Positions 31,016-38,624 of a DNA stretch of 64,000 nucleotides are shown piece after piece; position 1 is the first letter of the stretch, and the number at the start of each line of letters is the position of its first letter. The position numbers and the translations under genes were made by a program. Under the pieces are notes generated by a model. That model searched no databases. It was given only the letters and a program-made list of their open reading frames with translations, and was not told the DNA's origin. This DNA comes from Streptomyces celluloflavus (GTDB lineage: Bacteria; Actinomycetota; Actinomycetes; Streptomycetales; Streptomycetaceae): assembly GCA_000720995.1 (NCBI GenBank), contig JOEL01000009.1:62001-126000 (forward strand). Direction: 5' to 3'.

Positions 31016-31549
31016 ATGCCGAGTGTGACTCTGCGGAACACCAGCGGCGACCCGGTTCTGGTCACTGATGCCGGCTTCCAATTCAGTTCAGCGGAAGAGC
31101 TGACGTGCACCTCCGGAGCGGGGGGTGCCCAGCTCAGGGCACAGTACAACATCAAGGTCCCCATCCAGCACAGCAAATCCTTCACCGTTAAACGGAAGAT
31201 GAAATACACCGTGCCGCCGCATCGTCAAGAGCGTGTGGCTTTCAGTGTCGACCCCGAATACGAATGGGAGGGGCAGCTACCGTATATCTATACGTTCACT
31301 GTCGTGCTACACGCTGACAACGAGGTCCGCCTCGACGTGCCAGAATCGACCGTGATCATTACACCTGATGGACTCAAGGCATACCTCGAAAATGCGCGCA
31401 CCGCAACAGAGGGATCAGGAATTACGGACCCCGGCTGCATCCGGAAAGAGGCAAAAGCTGTCCAGAAAGTTGTGGCCGAGGCGAAACGGCCGTCGCCAGA
31501 GCTTCGAGAATTCAGCGCCGAACTCACCCGCATCGCGCAACGGCTCTGA
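31016..31549 (+). CDS. Hypothetical protein with predicted beta-sandwich domain
   Basis: 177 residues from ATG 31016. Residues 1-115 alternate short hydrophobic strands (VTLRNTSGDPVLV, YIYTFTVVLHADNEVRLDV), suggesting an Ig-like or trypsin-associated beta fold; residues 120-177 are helical and charged. No family recognised. The start is uncertain: GTG 30941 and 30926 are in frame, and a strong AAGGGGAG lies just before an in-frame CTG at 30986. Codon use is less GC-biased than in the flanking core genes. It may be the surviving end of a longer ancestral protein. Confidence 0.55.
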   Translation: MPSVTLRNTSGDPVLVTDAGFQFSSAEELTCTSGAGGAQLRAQYNIKVPIQHSKSFTVKRKMKYTVPPHRQERVAFSVDPEYEWEGQLPYIYTFTVVLHADNEVRLDVPESTVIITPDGLKAYLENARTATEGSGITDPGCIRKEAKAVQKVVAEAKRPSPELREFSAELTRIAQRL

Positions 31550-31621
31550 TCTCGGCTGGATGGGCCGGCACGAGCAACTGACTACCAGTCATCGGGGCCT
31601 CCGCCCTGCCATTCGAAGTAG

Positions 31622-31813
31622 TCACTGGGCCTTCCCGGACTTGCGGTCGGCCTTCGTGAAGGGCGCCATGGCTTCAAGCAGCTGGTCGTAGCTGTCCGGG
31701 CCGAGGTCGATCTCGTAATTCACGCCGTCAAGCGCAATCGTGTGGGTGGCGGCCTCCGAGGACTCTTCACCCGTGAGGTCATCGGTGTAGATGGTGACGA
31801 TCTTCTGTGCCAT
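31622..31813 (-). CDS. Truncated Lsr2: N-terminal dimerisation domain only
   Basis: 63 residues beginning MAQKIVTIYTDDLTGEE, clearly the Lsr2 oligomerisation domain, and stopping after ADRKSGKAQ at the start of the linker. The C-terminal DNA-binding domain with the minor-groove RGR loop is missing. The full-length island Lsr2 at 35211 matches it closely in the shared region. Such a protein could pair with Lsr2 and block bridging, as truncated H-NS forms do. Just past the stop a shifted frame reads SDYFEWQGGGPDDW, so a recent frameshift cannot be excluded. Confidence 0.8.
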   Translation of the reverse strand: MAQKIVTIYTDDLTGEESSEAATHTIALDGVNYEIDLGPDSYDQLLEAMAPFTKADRKSGKAQ

Positions 31814-31864
31814 GCCAGGAATGGTATGCATCCCTGGCAGCACTAATTCCTTGATCGATTATGG

Positions 31865-33208
31865 CTATACCGCAACAGGTGACGGCAGGGCCTTGACTCG
31901 CTCTCGGAACTCACGCACCGCTGGCTCGCTCTTAAACTTCCCGAGCTTGCCGGAGAACTCAGTCAGGCGCTCCAGCGCCCGCCCGGACGTGACTCGCTGT
32001 TCGAGGAGTTCGGCCCCTTCGTTGGCCGCGGCGAGGGCCCCGTCCAAGTTCTTATCCTCCAGGTATGCCTCGGCCAACCGGCCGGCCCGGACTGCCCGGT
32101 CACGGGGAACCGAGGCGTCGACCGAGGCGACGAGGAAGTCCGCTGCCTGGTCCGCGTGGCCGGCCCAAAGCATGATCTTTCCCCGGGTGGAGTTGATTTG
32201 CGACTCCTCAAACCACGCTAGCCAGTCGGGGAGTTCCCCACTGGAGCGGTCCCAGAGCTGCGTGGAGCGGTGAAGAGCGGACGCCGCCTGGCGGTGGTTT
32301 CCCTGTTGCGCCAGCGCGGCGGCCAGGTGCAGGTGGAGGTACGCCCTGCTGTGCGTGGGGATCGTCGTTCCACTGCTGTCGATGGCGGTGTTGAGGAGCT
32401 GCGCCCGTTCCTTGTTGTAGCCGCCGTCCGAAGCATGCACGCCCATCTCGGCGAGGACGAAGGCGCCGAGATCGCTATCCCCTGCCGTCCGTGCGGCTCG
32501 GAGTGCCGCCACGTAGTACTGCTGGCCTTGGGAGTGAAGGCCCGAGTCGTAGGCCATCCAGCCGGTCAGGTAGGAGACCTGGGCGGCGAGTGAGTGCAGT
32601 TGCTCCCCGACGGCATCGGTATAGCGCGCCTGTTTGATCACGGTCGTGATGAGGGCGAGGTCGCTGCGCGCGTGGTCGAGAAGGCGCGCCCCGCCCATCT
32701 GGGCGTCCAGGCTTCGCAACGTGGTGACGCGCTGTTCGAGAGTCGAGACCATTTCGTCCGTGACGCGATCCCCATCCGCTGCTGCGGCGAAGGCCGATGG
32801 GGCGGTGGCCCAGCTCGCTGCAAGCGTGGAGAGTGCGGCACCCGTGATCGTGAGAAATCCCCTGCGGTCCATGTATGCACTCCTGACCAGATCATCCAGT
32901 GCATCAACGGTACCGGCCAGCGTCCACGGACGTCGGAGGCCGACTACCTCCCAGACTGGCAACCAGGTCGGCCACAGCTCCGGCCGCGCGAGTTCCTGGG
33001 GCACCCCGAGCAGGTCAGCCAGGACGTACTGCGCATCGTCGTCCGGCCTCTGCCCCTGCTCCCACTTCCACACTGTTGTGCGATTCGTGGCCAGCGGAAC
33101 GCCGAGCGCACCCCCATGAGTCTGCATCAGGTCTGCGAACTCGACCTTGCCCCAGCCGCGAAGCTCAATAAGGTAAGTGAGCGGATGTGTCAACGGGATG
33201 TCAAGCAC
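31865..33208 (-). CDS. XRE-type regulator with TPR-like sensor domain
   Basis: 447 residues. N-terminal helix-turn-helix (about 8-62; TNRTTVWKWEQGQRPDDDAQ), linker with a hydrophobic stretch near 120-145 (GRFLTITGAAL-like), then helical repeats of TPR type from about 160 to 430 (YLTGWMAYDSGLHSQGQQYY, AYLHLHLAAALAQQGNHRQA). This layout is common in streptomycetes for regulators that bind peptides or partner proteins. Start ATG 33208. Divergent from the small gene pair at 33416/33656, which it may control. Confidence 0.82.
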   Translation of the reverse strand: MLDIPLTHPLTYLIELRGWGKVEFADLMQTHGGALGVPLATNRTTVWKWEQGQRPDDDAQYVLADLLGVPQELARPELWPTWLPVWEVVGLRRPWTLAGTVDALDDLVRSAYMDRRGFLTITGAALSTLAASWATAPSAFAAAADGDRVTDEMVSTLEQRVTTLRSLDAQMGGARLLDHARSDLALITTVIKQARYTDAVGEQLHSLAAQVSYLTGWMAYDSGLHSQGQQYYVAALRAARTAGDSDLGAFVLAEMGVHASDGGYNKERAQLLNTAIDSSGTTIPTHSRAYLHLHLAAALAQQGNHRQAASALHRSTQLWDRSSGELPDWLAWFEESQINSTRGKIMLWAGHADQAADFLVASVDASVPRDRAVRAGRLAEAYLEDKNLDGALAAANEGAELLEQRVTSGRALERLTEFSGKLGKFKSEPAVREFRERVKALPSPVAV

Positions 33209-33415
33209 GGCTGTCCTCCGGTCCCCTGACAGGTGTTCGAAACCCTACTTGCGTACCCAGGTCCAACGACCGGTCAGTACGAAGAGAAACCCCCTAGAAA
33301 CCTTCCGTGACAGCGGTGTTCGCCGCAACCCTCTTGCTGTGTCGGTTCGCGGCCTCGCTACAGGTGCGGGCCGCCCTTCGCCGGCATCCGCCACCTGAGC
33401 AAGGAGGAGGTCACC

Positions 33416-33652
33416 GTGAGCGCTAAGGCGTCGATCCAGCCGTCACGGGGTGACTACGTGCGGGACGCCGAGACGGGCATGGTCGGCGTAGTCATGGACT
33501 TCACGATGGGCCAGTACTGGGTGCGTCCGATCGGGGGCGGCCGAGAGTGGACCGCCCGCCCGGCGGATCTTTGCGAGATCACTCAGGCCGAACTACTGAG
33601 TGCACGGGTCGCTGCCGCCAACAGACAGCGGAAAGCGTGCGGGAGGGCTTGA
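33416..33652 (+). CDS. Small hypothetical protein
   Basis: 78 residues. A strand-rich core (GDYVRDAETGMVGVVMDF, then YWVRPIGGGREWTARP) looks like a small SH3- or KOW-like barrel; the C-terminus is a basic helix. Function unknown. GTG start follows AAGGAGGAGG by five bases. The next gene begins three bases after its stop, so the two form an operon. Similar small proteins often sit beside XRE/TPR regulators in Streptomyces. Confidence 0.65.
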   Translation: MSAKASIQPSRGDYVRDAETGMVGVVMDFTMGQYWVRPIGGGREWTARPADLCEITQAELLSARVAAANRQRKACGRA

Positions 33653-33655
33653 ACT

Positions 33656-33967
33656 GTGACTCGCGTATTCCGATTCGCCACGTGGACCATCAAGCCGGAC
33701 CCGCTGGTTCGAGCCTCCTGGGAAGCTGAGTGCATCTCCGGCGAGAGCGAGGTCTGCGGAGCGGAGTCCAGGGCGCTCGAAACTCCGGAGGCCGTGGACA
33801 AGTGGATGTGCGCGCACACCGCGGCGACCGGACACACTCGGTTCATCCGCATGTCCACCGACTACCTCCTCACCGAGCCTCCGGAAGGGAGCCTGGCGGC
33901 CGACCGCACCGCCCTCTTCCGAAAGCCTCAGCTTGAAGTCGTTGGGGGTGACGACGATGCAGGGTGA
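33656..33967 (+). CDS. DUF7848-like small protein
   Basis: 103 residues. The pattern FATWTIKPDP, then AECISGESEVCGAESRAL and KWMCAHTAATGHTRFIRMSTDY matches small streptomycete proteins I associate with DUF7848; the Cys pair and His residues suggest a metal or zinc-ribbon-like site. Function unknown. GTG start, three bases after the previous stop. Last gene before the AT-rich gap. Confidence 0.65.
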   Translation: MTRVFRFATWTIKPDPLVRASWEAECISGESEVCGAESRALETPEAVDKWMCAHTAATGHTRFIRMSTDYLLTEPPEGSLAADRTALFRKPQLEVVGGDDDAG

Positions 33968-34791
33968 CGGCTTCTGGTGCGAGGTCTCAGCCACCCCCGG
34001 AGACCACACTTAGGCAGCCTCGTACGATGGAGTCACACAAACACAGCTTGCCTAGAACTGTGCCAGCCATCGCGTCGCGAGCCGATCCACGCCCCTCCGG
34101 GCATTCAATTATTCATCAAGCCAATCCACCATCAAGGAATTCACCCTTACGGGATTTCCCTTTCCGGCTTCATCAGCCTATCACCTCTCGGGTCATTCGA
34201 ATCCCTCCACCTTCCGGCTTCGAATTTCGCCTTTCCCGCTTGACGATGACCTAACTATAACGCACCCCGGTCACACTTGACAAACCCCAAAGCGAAACAG
34301 CGGAAAGCCCAGAAGCAGGCACCAGGGGGGCCTGAAATTGCGGCCTAGACAATGACCCCAGCCAGCATTCAAAAGCCGTCGGAAGGGCACACAAACCCCT
34401 TCAACGCCCCATCTCCATAGACACCAAAAGGGGCGTACTCTGAATCAACACACCCCGGCCATCTACCCCACAACCCAACCCCATCTATTTATCTAACATC
34501 ACTTACTAACGCCCACTAAAAGCCCATGCAATTAGACCAGGTAATTAGATAACACAACAATGAGCAAAAGCAGGAATTAAATAGGTGAAACGTTAGCGGG
34601 GTAATGGTTATCTATCTCAGTCGGAACCGCCAGCCGAGGCCCGTCCTCGCCCTATGTACGCATCTGGTGATCAGCAGTGACGGCGCATTTACTCAATTTC
34701 GCGACTGATCTTACTGATTTAGGCGGCAGATTGAGTTAAGTCGGGGGCCGCCGATCAGCCAACTCCTGAGCTTCAATGGGATGATGCCGCC
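33968..34791. other. AT-rich gene-free stretch in the island
   Basis: About 820 bases with no convincing gene. Hand counts give 29 G/C of 60 at 34441-34500 and 23 of 60 at 34501-34560, far below the surrounding sequence. It contains a 13-base-spaced direct repeat AATTAGA (34530-34536, 34543-34549) and TTCCGGCTTC at 34162 and 34212. A natural Lsr2 target; it could also be decayed genes. Confidence 0.6.
34530..34549. repeat. Direct repeat AATTAGA, 13-base period
   Basis: AATTAGA at 34530-34536 and 34543-34549 in the most AT-rich part of the island. May be a regulator site. Confidence 0.35.
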
Positions 34792-35112
34792 ATGGCTTAC
34801 AAGGATCGGCAAGGGCTTCCCATCGATGTGGCAGAGTGGGCGAGGCTTCGGCGGGACACGGCGTACTGCGTTGTCGACCAGGACAAGGTCGACAACGTCA
34901 TGGTCCGGACAGTGTGGGAGGGGATTGAGGACGTAGTCGGAGGAGCGATGTTCGCTACCGGAATTTCTCGTGACGCCGGGAAGACCTGGCGTACGCTGCG
35001 TGAGGACGCGTTGGCGGAAGACGGGGCCCTGGTGCAGCACAGCGAGGTAGTTCAGATGGTCCGTAGAGGCGAAGCGTCTGGTATCTCGGCTCCTGCGACT
35101 GGTGCTGAGTAG
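34792..35112 (+). CDS. Hypothetical protein
   Basis: 106 residues, mostly charged and helical: YKDRQGLPIDVAEWARLRRD, a middle segment VRTVWEGIEDVVGGAMFATG and a polar tail. No domain recognised; no signal peptide or membrane helix. ATG 34792 with GGGATG about nine bases upstream. It follows the AT-rich gap and ends at a clear intrinsic terminator, so it is expressed alone. Confidence 0.55.
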   Translation: MAYKDRQGLPIDVAEWARLRRDTAYCVVDQDKVDNVMVRTVWEGIEDVVGGAMFATGISRDAGKTWRTLREDALAEDGALVQHSEVVQMVRRGEASGISAPATGAE

Positions 35113-35159
35113 GAAGTCGCTCCCACTGTCTTTCGTGCGGATTCTTCTCCCCTATCGCT

Positions 35160-35193
35160 GAGAGGGCCCCTCGCAGGAAGGGCCCTCTCTTTT
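35160..35193 (+). terminator. Intrinsic terminator with T-run
   Basis: 10-bp stem GAGAGGGCCC (35160-35169) with 35180-35189, 10-base loop, then TTTT. A true T-run is unusual in this window and fits the lower GC of the island. It lies between convergent genes. Confidence 0.8.
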
Positions 35194-35210
35194 GCTGCCT
35201 GCTGACTTCC

Positions 35211-35534
35211 TCAGTGCGCCTTGGCGTATGCCTCACGGATGTCGGCAGGGACGCGACCGCGGTCGTTGACCTCGTAGCCGGCCTGCTTCGCCCAGGCCCT
35301 GATGGCTGCCGTGTCCTCACTGCTCGCCGAAGCGCTGCGCGGCTTGCGACCCTTGCCCTTCTTGCGGCCGGCCTTTGTGAAGGGCGCCACGGCTTCGAGC
35401 AGCTGATCGTAGCTGTCCGGGCCGAGGTCGATCTCGTACGTCACACCGTCGAGGGAGAGGGTGTGTGTTGCGGCCTCCGAGGTCTCTTCGCCTGTGAGGT
35501 CGTCTGTGTAGATGGTGATTACCTTCTGTGCCAT
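35211..35534 (-). CDS. lsr2: Lsr2-family nucleoid-associated protein
   Basis: 107 residues, full length: N-terminal oligomerisation domain (1-55), basic linker (56-72) and C-terminal DNA-binding domain (73-107) with the minor-groove RGR at 92-94. Lsr2 bridges AT-rich DNA and silences foreign genes, analogous to H-NS. Being in the island, it may be an island-borne second copy (the core genome normally has its own). Starts ATG 35534. It pairs conceptually with the truncated Lsr2 at 31622. Confidence 0.92.
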   Translation of the reverse strand: MAQKVITIYTDDLTGEETSEAATHTLSLDGVTYEIDLGPDSYDQLLEAVAPFTKAGRKKGKGRKPRSASASSEDTAAIRAWAKQAGYEVNDRGRVPADIREAYAKAH

Positions 35535-35624
35535 GCGAGAAGTGTACGTACGCGCTTGAGCCCGTTTGCGCCTAGAACAAGGCCCCGTAGCCCGAGGGAC
35601 TACGGGACCCTCGACGTTTGGCGA

Positions 35625-35849
35625 TCAGGGGTGCAGCTCTCCGCCCTTGACGCTGGACATGAACGCGGACCAGGCGGCCGGGGCGATCACGATCACCGGC
35701 CCTTCCGGGTCCTTGCTGTCACGGACTGGGACACCGATGGATGCTTGGGCGACTTCGACGCAATTTCCGCCGCCATTGCTGTAGCTGCTCTTGCGCCAGG
35801 CGGCGCCCTCCAGCTCCGACGCGGACACGCGGGGAGGGTGAATCTTCAT
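35625..35849 (-). CDS. DUF397 protein
   Basis: 74 residues with the DUF397 hallmarks: AAWRKSSYSNGGGNCVEVA, VRDSKDPEGPVI and a helix AWSAFMSSVK. Small streptomycete DUF397 proteins bind or modulate a partner XRE-DUF5753 regulator, as in the whiJ/abaA-type loci. ATG 35849 overlaps the stop of the upstream regulator gene (ATGA), so the two are translated together. Confidence 0.9.
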   Translation of the reverse strand: MKIHPPRVSASELEGAAWRKSSYSNGGGNCVEVAQASIGVPVRDSKDPEGPVIVIAPAAWSAFMSSVKGGELHP

Positions 35850-36715
35850 GCGGTGATCTCTCTCGATAGTTGGTGCAGGACCGCCGGGGTTTCGTGAGGT
35901 GGCAAAGCCGCCGCCACCATGGCATCAAACATCCGTGAGAACCGGCCCACTTCTTTGGGCTTGTCCGTTACGGCGACGGTGAACCACGCGGTATCTGTCT
36001 GGACTGTGGCGGGCAGGCCGTCACCAAGGATCATGATCTGAACGTCATGGAACGCAACGTAACTGTGTATCTGCGGAAGAACTTGCAGCGTCACGTTCTC
36101 CAAGGCAGCGAACTCAGTCAGTGCCGCATACTGTTCACGCATGACGTCCGGACCCCCGACCGGGTAGCGCAGGGCAGGCTGATACAGGACCGCCCAGAAC
36201 TTAACCGGCTCGTCATCACGCGTCAGTGCCTCCTTTCGCTTCACGCGAAGTTGAACACTCTGATCCACAAACTCCGTCGTTGTCTCGTCGATGGGCTTGT
36301 GTAGTTCGTGTACTGCCTGTGCGTACGCCTTCGTCTGGAGCAGGCCCGGCACAGCCGTGGGGTGAAAGGCCCTGATCTCCCGTGCTGCTGACTCAACGCC
36401 GAGGAACCTCGGCATGCCTGACAGCAGGTTGGTTCCGGTACCGGTCCACCATTCGCGGCTTGACGCCTCTCGCTGAAGTGCGACCCATCGGCCGACCTGC
36501 TCTGCATCAGTGACGCCGTAGCGCTTCAACAGGTCTCGCAGGTGTCCAGCCTGGCGGAAGGACTTCCATCCGGTCTCGACGCGCTGAAGCGTGCTCTCGT
36601 CGAAGGGCAGGCCCTTCACCGCCTCTGCGATGGTCAGTCCTGCCTCCCTACGTAGCTGCCGAAGCTCGTGACCGAGGCTGATGCGCCTAGCAGTTGGCTG
36701 CGGTCTTGCGGCCAT
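35846..36715 (-). CDS. XRE-family regulator with DUF5753
   Basis: 289 residues. Helix-turn-helix at about 15-70 (LGHELRQLRREAGLTIAEA, FDESTLQRVETG), then DUF5753 (about 95-280: YQPALRYPVGG, MREQYAALTEFAALENVTLQ). Start ATG 36715 is preceded by GGAGGG six bases away; open frame beyond this is not homologous. Forms a coupled pair with the DUF397 gene. Such WhiJ-like pairs influence development or antibiotic production in some streptomycetes; a defence or addiction role has also been suggested. Confidence 0.9.
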   Translation of the reverse strand: MAARPQPTARRISLGHELRQLRREAGLTIAEAVKGLPFDESTLQRVETGWKSFRQAGHLRDLLKRYGVTDAEQVGRWVALQREASSREWWTGTGTNLLSGMPRFLGVESAAREIRAFHPTAVPGLLQTKAYAQAVHELHKPIDETTTEFVDQSVQLRVKRKEALTRDDEPVKFWAVLYQPALRYPVGGPDVMREQYAALTEFAALENVTLQVLPQIHSYVAFHDVQIMILGDGLPATVQTDTAWFTVAVTDKPKEVGRFSRMFDAMVAAALPPHETPAVLHQLSREITA

Positions 36716-36926
36716 GTGCCCTCCATTCTGGCGTACGTGCGCGCCGTTGCCTGCCTTGTGTTCAGACTTGCATGCGTTGGGCGTGCTTCGGGAGCCATGT
36801 GCGTGCCCTGGCATGTGCCGTTTTTCCTGCTGAGGCAGATTCTCAGCAGATTCTGTTGCGCTCAACTCTGCCACGAGCCACGGTTGTTGCACCCGGTTAA
36901 CGACCGAAGGGCGAAGGAGGCGTTCA

Positions 36927-37166
36927 GTGCCGGAAGACAGCCAGCTGCGCAGCTGTGAGGCGCCGGCCAAGGAGGCTGAAGCAGCGCGTGCCCAGTTGGA
37001 AGCGGCGCTTCGGAGCGTCGGCATCATTCTGCCGTCGCTCAGCACCGACACGGGAGAATGTGTCGGCCGAACGATTGCGCTTGTGGACCTCGGCCGATGC
37101 AACGTCGCAACCGCGCGCCGCCTGGTGAGTGCCTTGAGTGAGGTGTCGCAACATGGTGCCTCCTAA
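36927..37166 (+). CDS. Small hypothetical protein
   Basis: 79 residues, two predicted amphipathic helices (EAEAARAQLEAALRSVGI and GRCNVATARRLVSALSEV). No family recognised with confidence. GTG 36927 follows AAGGAGG. Divergent from the XRE-DUF5753 gene; overlaps the next gene by 14 bases. Confidence 0.6.
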   Translation: MPEDSQLRSCEAPAKEAEAARAQLEAALRSVGIILPSLSTDTGECVGRTIALVDLGRCNVATARRLVSALSEVSQHGAS

Positions 37167-37488
37167 AGATCCGACGCCCGGCGGAGGTACGGCACGCATC
37201 CGAGCGCGTAGTCCCATGGCAGCGCCCCAACGGGAAACCACCTACGCTTCCGTGTTCTACAAAGCGGAGGACGTTCCCATCCGGTCCGTCGTCTTTGACC
37301 AGGACTTCAGCGTGCCCGCGGTCGCTATCGCCGTGCAGGGATCGCACATTCTTCTTGGGCGTCCCTCCGGATGGCGGTGGCGCCGAAAGTACGTGCGTCT
37401 CAGGCCGGCGACCGACCACGAAAAGCGGCAGTTCGCCGCGATACAGAAACTGCACAAACAGGCAAGCGCGCACGCAGAGCCGCGCTAG
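37153..37488 (+). CDS. Small hypothetical protein
   Basis: 111 residues from ATG 37153. Polar start, then a strand-rich core (TYASVFYKAEDVPIRSVVFD, VPAVAIAVQGSHILLGRP) and a basic helix. Function unknown. Overlaps the previous gene, so probably cotranslated with it. Confidence 0.55.
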   Translation: MVPPKDPTPGGGTARIRARSPMAAPQRETTYASVFYKAEDVPIRSVVFDQDFSVPAVAIAVQGSHILLGRPSGWRWRRKYVRLRPATDHEKRQFAAIQKLHKQASAHAEPR

Positions 37489-37569
37489 CCCTTAGTCACC
37501 TCACGGTCGGTCGATCGGAATCCTGGCTGTGAGGTCCCCTTCCCCGGGGAGAGGTATAGGGGAAGGGAG

Positions 37570-37610
37570 GCCGTTCGGCTGGCGGTCCGAAGATTGTCCA
37601 GCCGAACGGC
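37570..37610. terminator. 13-bp hairpin
   Basis: Perfect stem GCCGTTCGGCTGG (37570-37582) with 37598-37610, 15-base loop, followed by an A-rich stretch. Probably ends the 36927-37488 operon. Confidence 0.55.
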
Positions 37611-37682
37611 ACCGGAAAAAGAAGTGTCTATGGGGGGGGACAACGGGGAGAGCCGGAAACCCACATAGCGTTAGGCACTGCA

Positions 37683-37799
37683 ATGGCAGGAAAACAGGAA
37701 AAAGAAAAGGGAAGCGCCAAAGACCTGAGCGACAAGCTGAAGGAAGAGAAACGAAGGACGGACCACAAGATCCGCACCGGGGACTGCAAATGGGGGTAG
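37683..37799 (+). CDS. Mini-ORF, 38 residues, highly charged
   Basis: ATG 37683 to TAG 37799. The product is rich in Lys, Glu and Asp (GKQEKEKGSAKDLSDKLKEE) and ends DCKWG. A coiled helix is likely. No clear ribosome-binding site. It overlaps the next mini-ORF by ten bases. Real-gene status is uncertain; the A-rich codon use is unlike random GC-rich sequence. Confidence 0.35.
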   Translation: MAGKQEKEKGSAKDLSDKLKEEKRRTDHKIRTGDCKWG

Positions 37800-37948
37800 C
37801 GGGAAAGCGGCGACGCGCACGACCCCGTCCCACGGGATGGAAATTCACCAGCGATGACGCATTCTGGGGCGGTATTTTGCTCCTCATCTCATGGGGCAGT
37901 GTCATCCTCCTGGCCATATCGATCGTCACAGGCCGCCTCCATCGGTAG
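37790..37948 (+). CDS. Mini-ORF, 52-residue one-helix membrane protein
   Basis: ATG 37790, GGGGA eight bases upstream, overlapping the previous mini-ORF. Basic N-terminus (GKRRRARPRPTGWKF) followed by one transmembrane helix (FWGGILLLISWGSVILLAIS). Small coupled membrane ORFs of this kind occur in plasmid-spread and toxin loci; no specific match is claimed. Confidence 0.4.
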   Translation: MGVAGKRRRARPRPTGWKFTSDDAFWGGILLLISWGSVILLAISIVTGRLHR

Positions 37949-38161
37949 TCAAAGAAGTACCCCTCTGTTTCTCATCATCTCCCGCCCCGTGTGTTCAGCC
38001 CATGAAGCTGGGGCGGGCCGGTCGCCCCAGCCACATTCACTCCTAATACCCCACGGATGATGAAGGCGCGGCTGGGGCGGCCACCACCCCGGCCCCGCCT
38101 CCCCGGATTGGGCAGCCGGTCGGGTCGGGGCCGACCGACCATGCACAGAAATGACCGGCAC

Positions 38162-38524
38162 ATGAGTAAATATCGAACTCGGGCAGTGCATGCAGCGGCC
38201 AAAGAAGCTGCACTCGTCGATAAAGAAGACATCTTTAAGCGCTTCAGTAATGGCGAGTCGATAGGAGATCTTGAACACAGCCTGGGAGTAACCTATGCGT
38301 GGATCCGGAAATTACTGACTGACTACGGTTTCACCCTTCGAGGCGGAAGCAATCAGGCCGCAGGCGCCATATCCCGTGCGACCTGCTTGGATTGCTTCAC
38401 GCTCTGGAAAAGGCTAGACGAAGCTGTGCAGGCCGTTGATATGGAAGCCATGCTGCGGGCATCTGAGGTGCTGTACCTGCACGCCAATACGCAACACCGT
38501 TCACCGCCCGACTTCCGGAAGTGA
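38162..38524 (+). CDS. Hypothetical protein with helix-turn-helix
   Basis: 120 residues. The segment IFKRFSNGESIGDLEHSLGV, then TYAWIRKLLTDYGFTLRGG, has the spacing of a homeodomain/resolvase-like HTH. The second half (CLDCFTLWKRLDEAVQAVDM) is helical with a Cys-x2-Cys. Start ATG 38162, or ATG 38141 in frame. Function unknown, possibly a small DNA-binding protein of the island. Confidence 0.6.
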   Translation: MSKYRTRAVHAAAKEAALVDKEDIFKRFSNGESIGDLEHSLGVTYAWIRKLLTDYGFTLRGGSNQAAGAISRATCLDCFTLWKRLDEAVQAVDMEAMLRASEVLYLHANTQHRSPPDFRK

Positions 38525-38528
38525 CCGT

Positions 38529-38624
38529 GTGGGCAAGAAAGGCGCGACCGTGCGCCATCTGACACGAATTGCTGTCTTCACGTTCGCCGTTGCTCTGATC
38601 TTCATCGCAGCACGTACCCGCTAA
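38529..38624 (+). CDS. Mini-ORF, 31-residue hydrophobic peptide
   Basis: GTG 38529 to TAA 38624. Basic start (GKKGATVRHLTR) and one hydrophobic helix (IAVFTFAVALIFIAA). Begins six bases after the preceding stop. It may be a small membrane peptide; weak support. Confidence 0.3.
   Translation: MGKKGATVRHLTRIAVFTFAVALIFIAARTR

Larger units (their letters stand above)
37489..38161. other. Island stretch with hairpins and mini-ORFs
   Basis: Contains a 13-bp hairpin (37570-37610), an overlapping pair of mini-ORFs (37683-37799 and 37790-37948), and a GC-rich, poorly informative stretch from 37950 to 38160. The A-rich coding of the mini-ORFs stands out against the genome average. Confidence 0.5.

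Noticed and set aside
36716..37102. Long N-terminal extension of the XRE-DUF5753 gene
   Set aside because: The family N-terminus and a good GGAGGG site set the start at 36715; the extension overlaps a divergent gene.
37529..37789. N-terminal extension of the 52-residue membrane mini-ORF (139-codon frame from 37529)
   Set aside because: The upstream part covers a hairpin and the other mini-ORF and is Arg/Gly/Lys-rich shadow-like sequence; the start at 37790 has a better ribosome-binding site.
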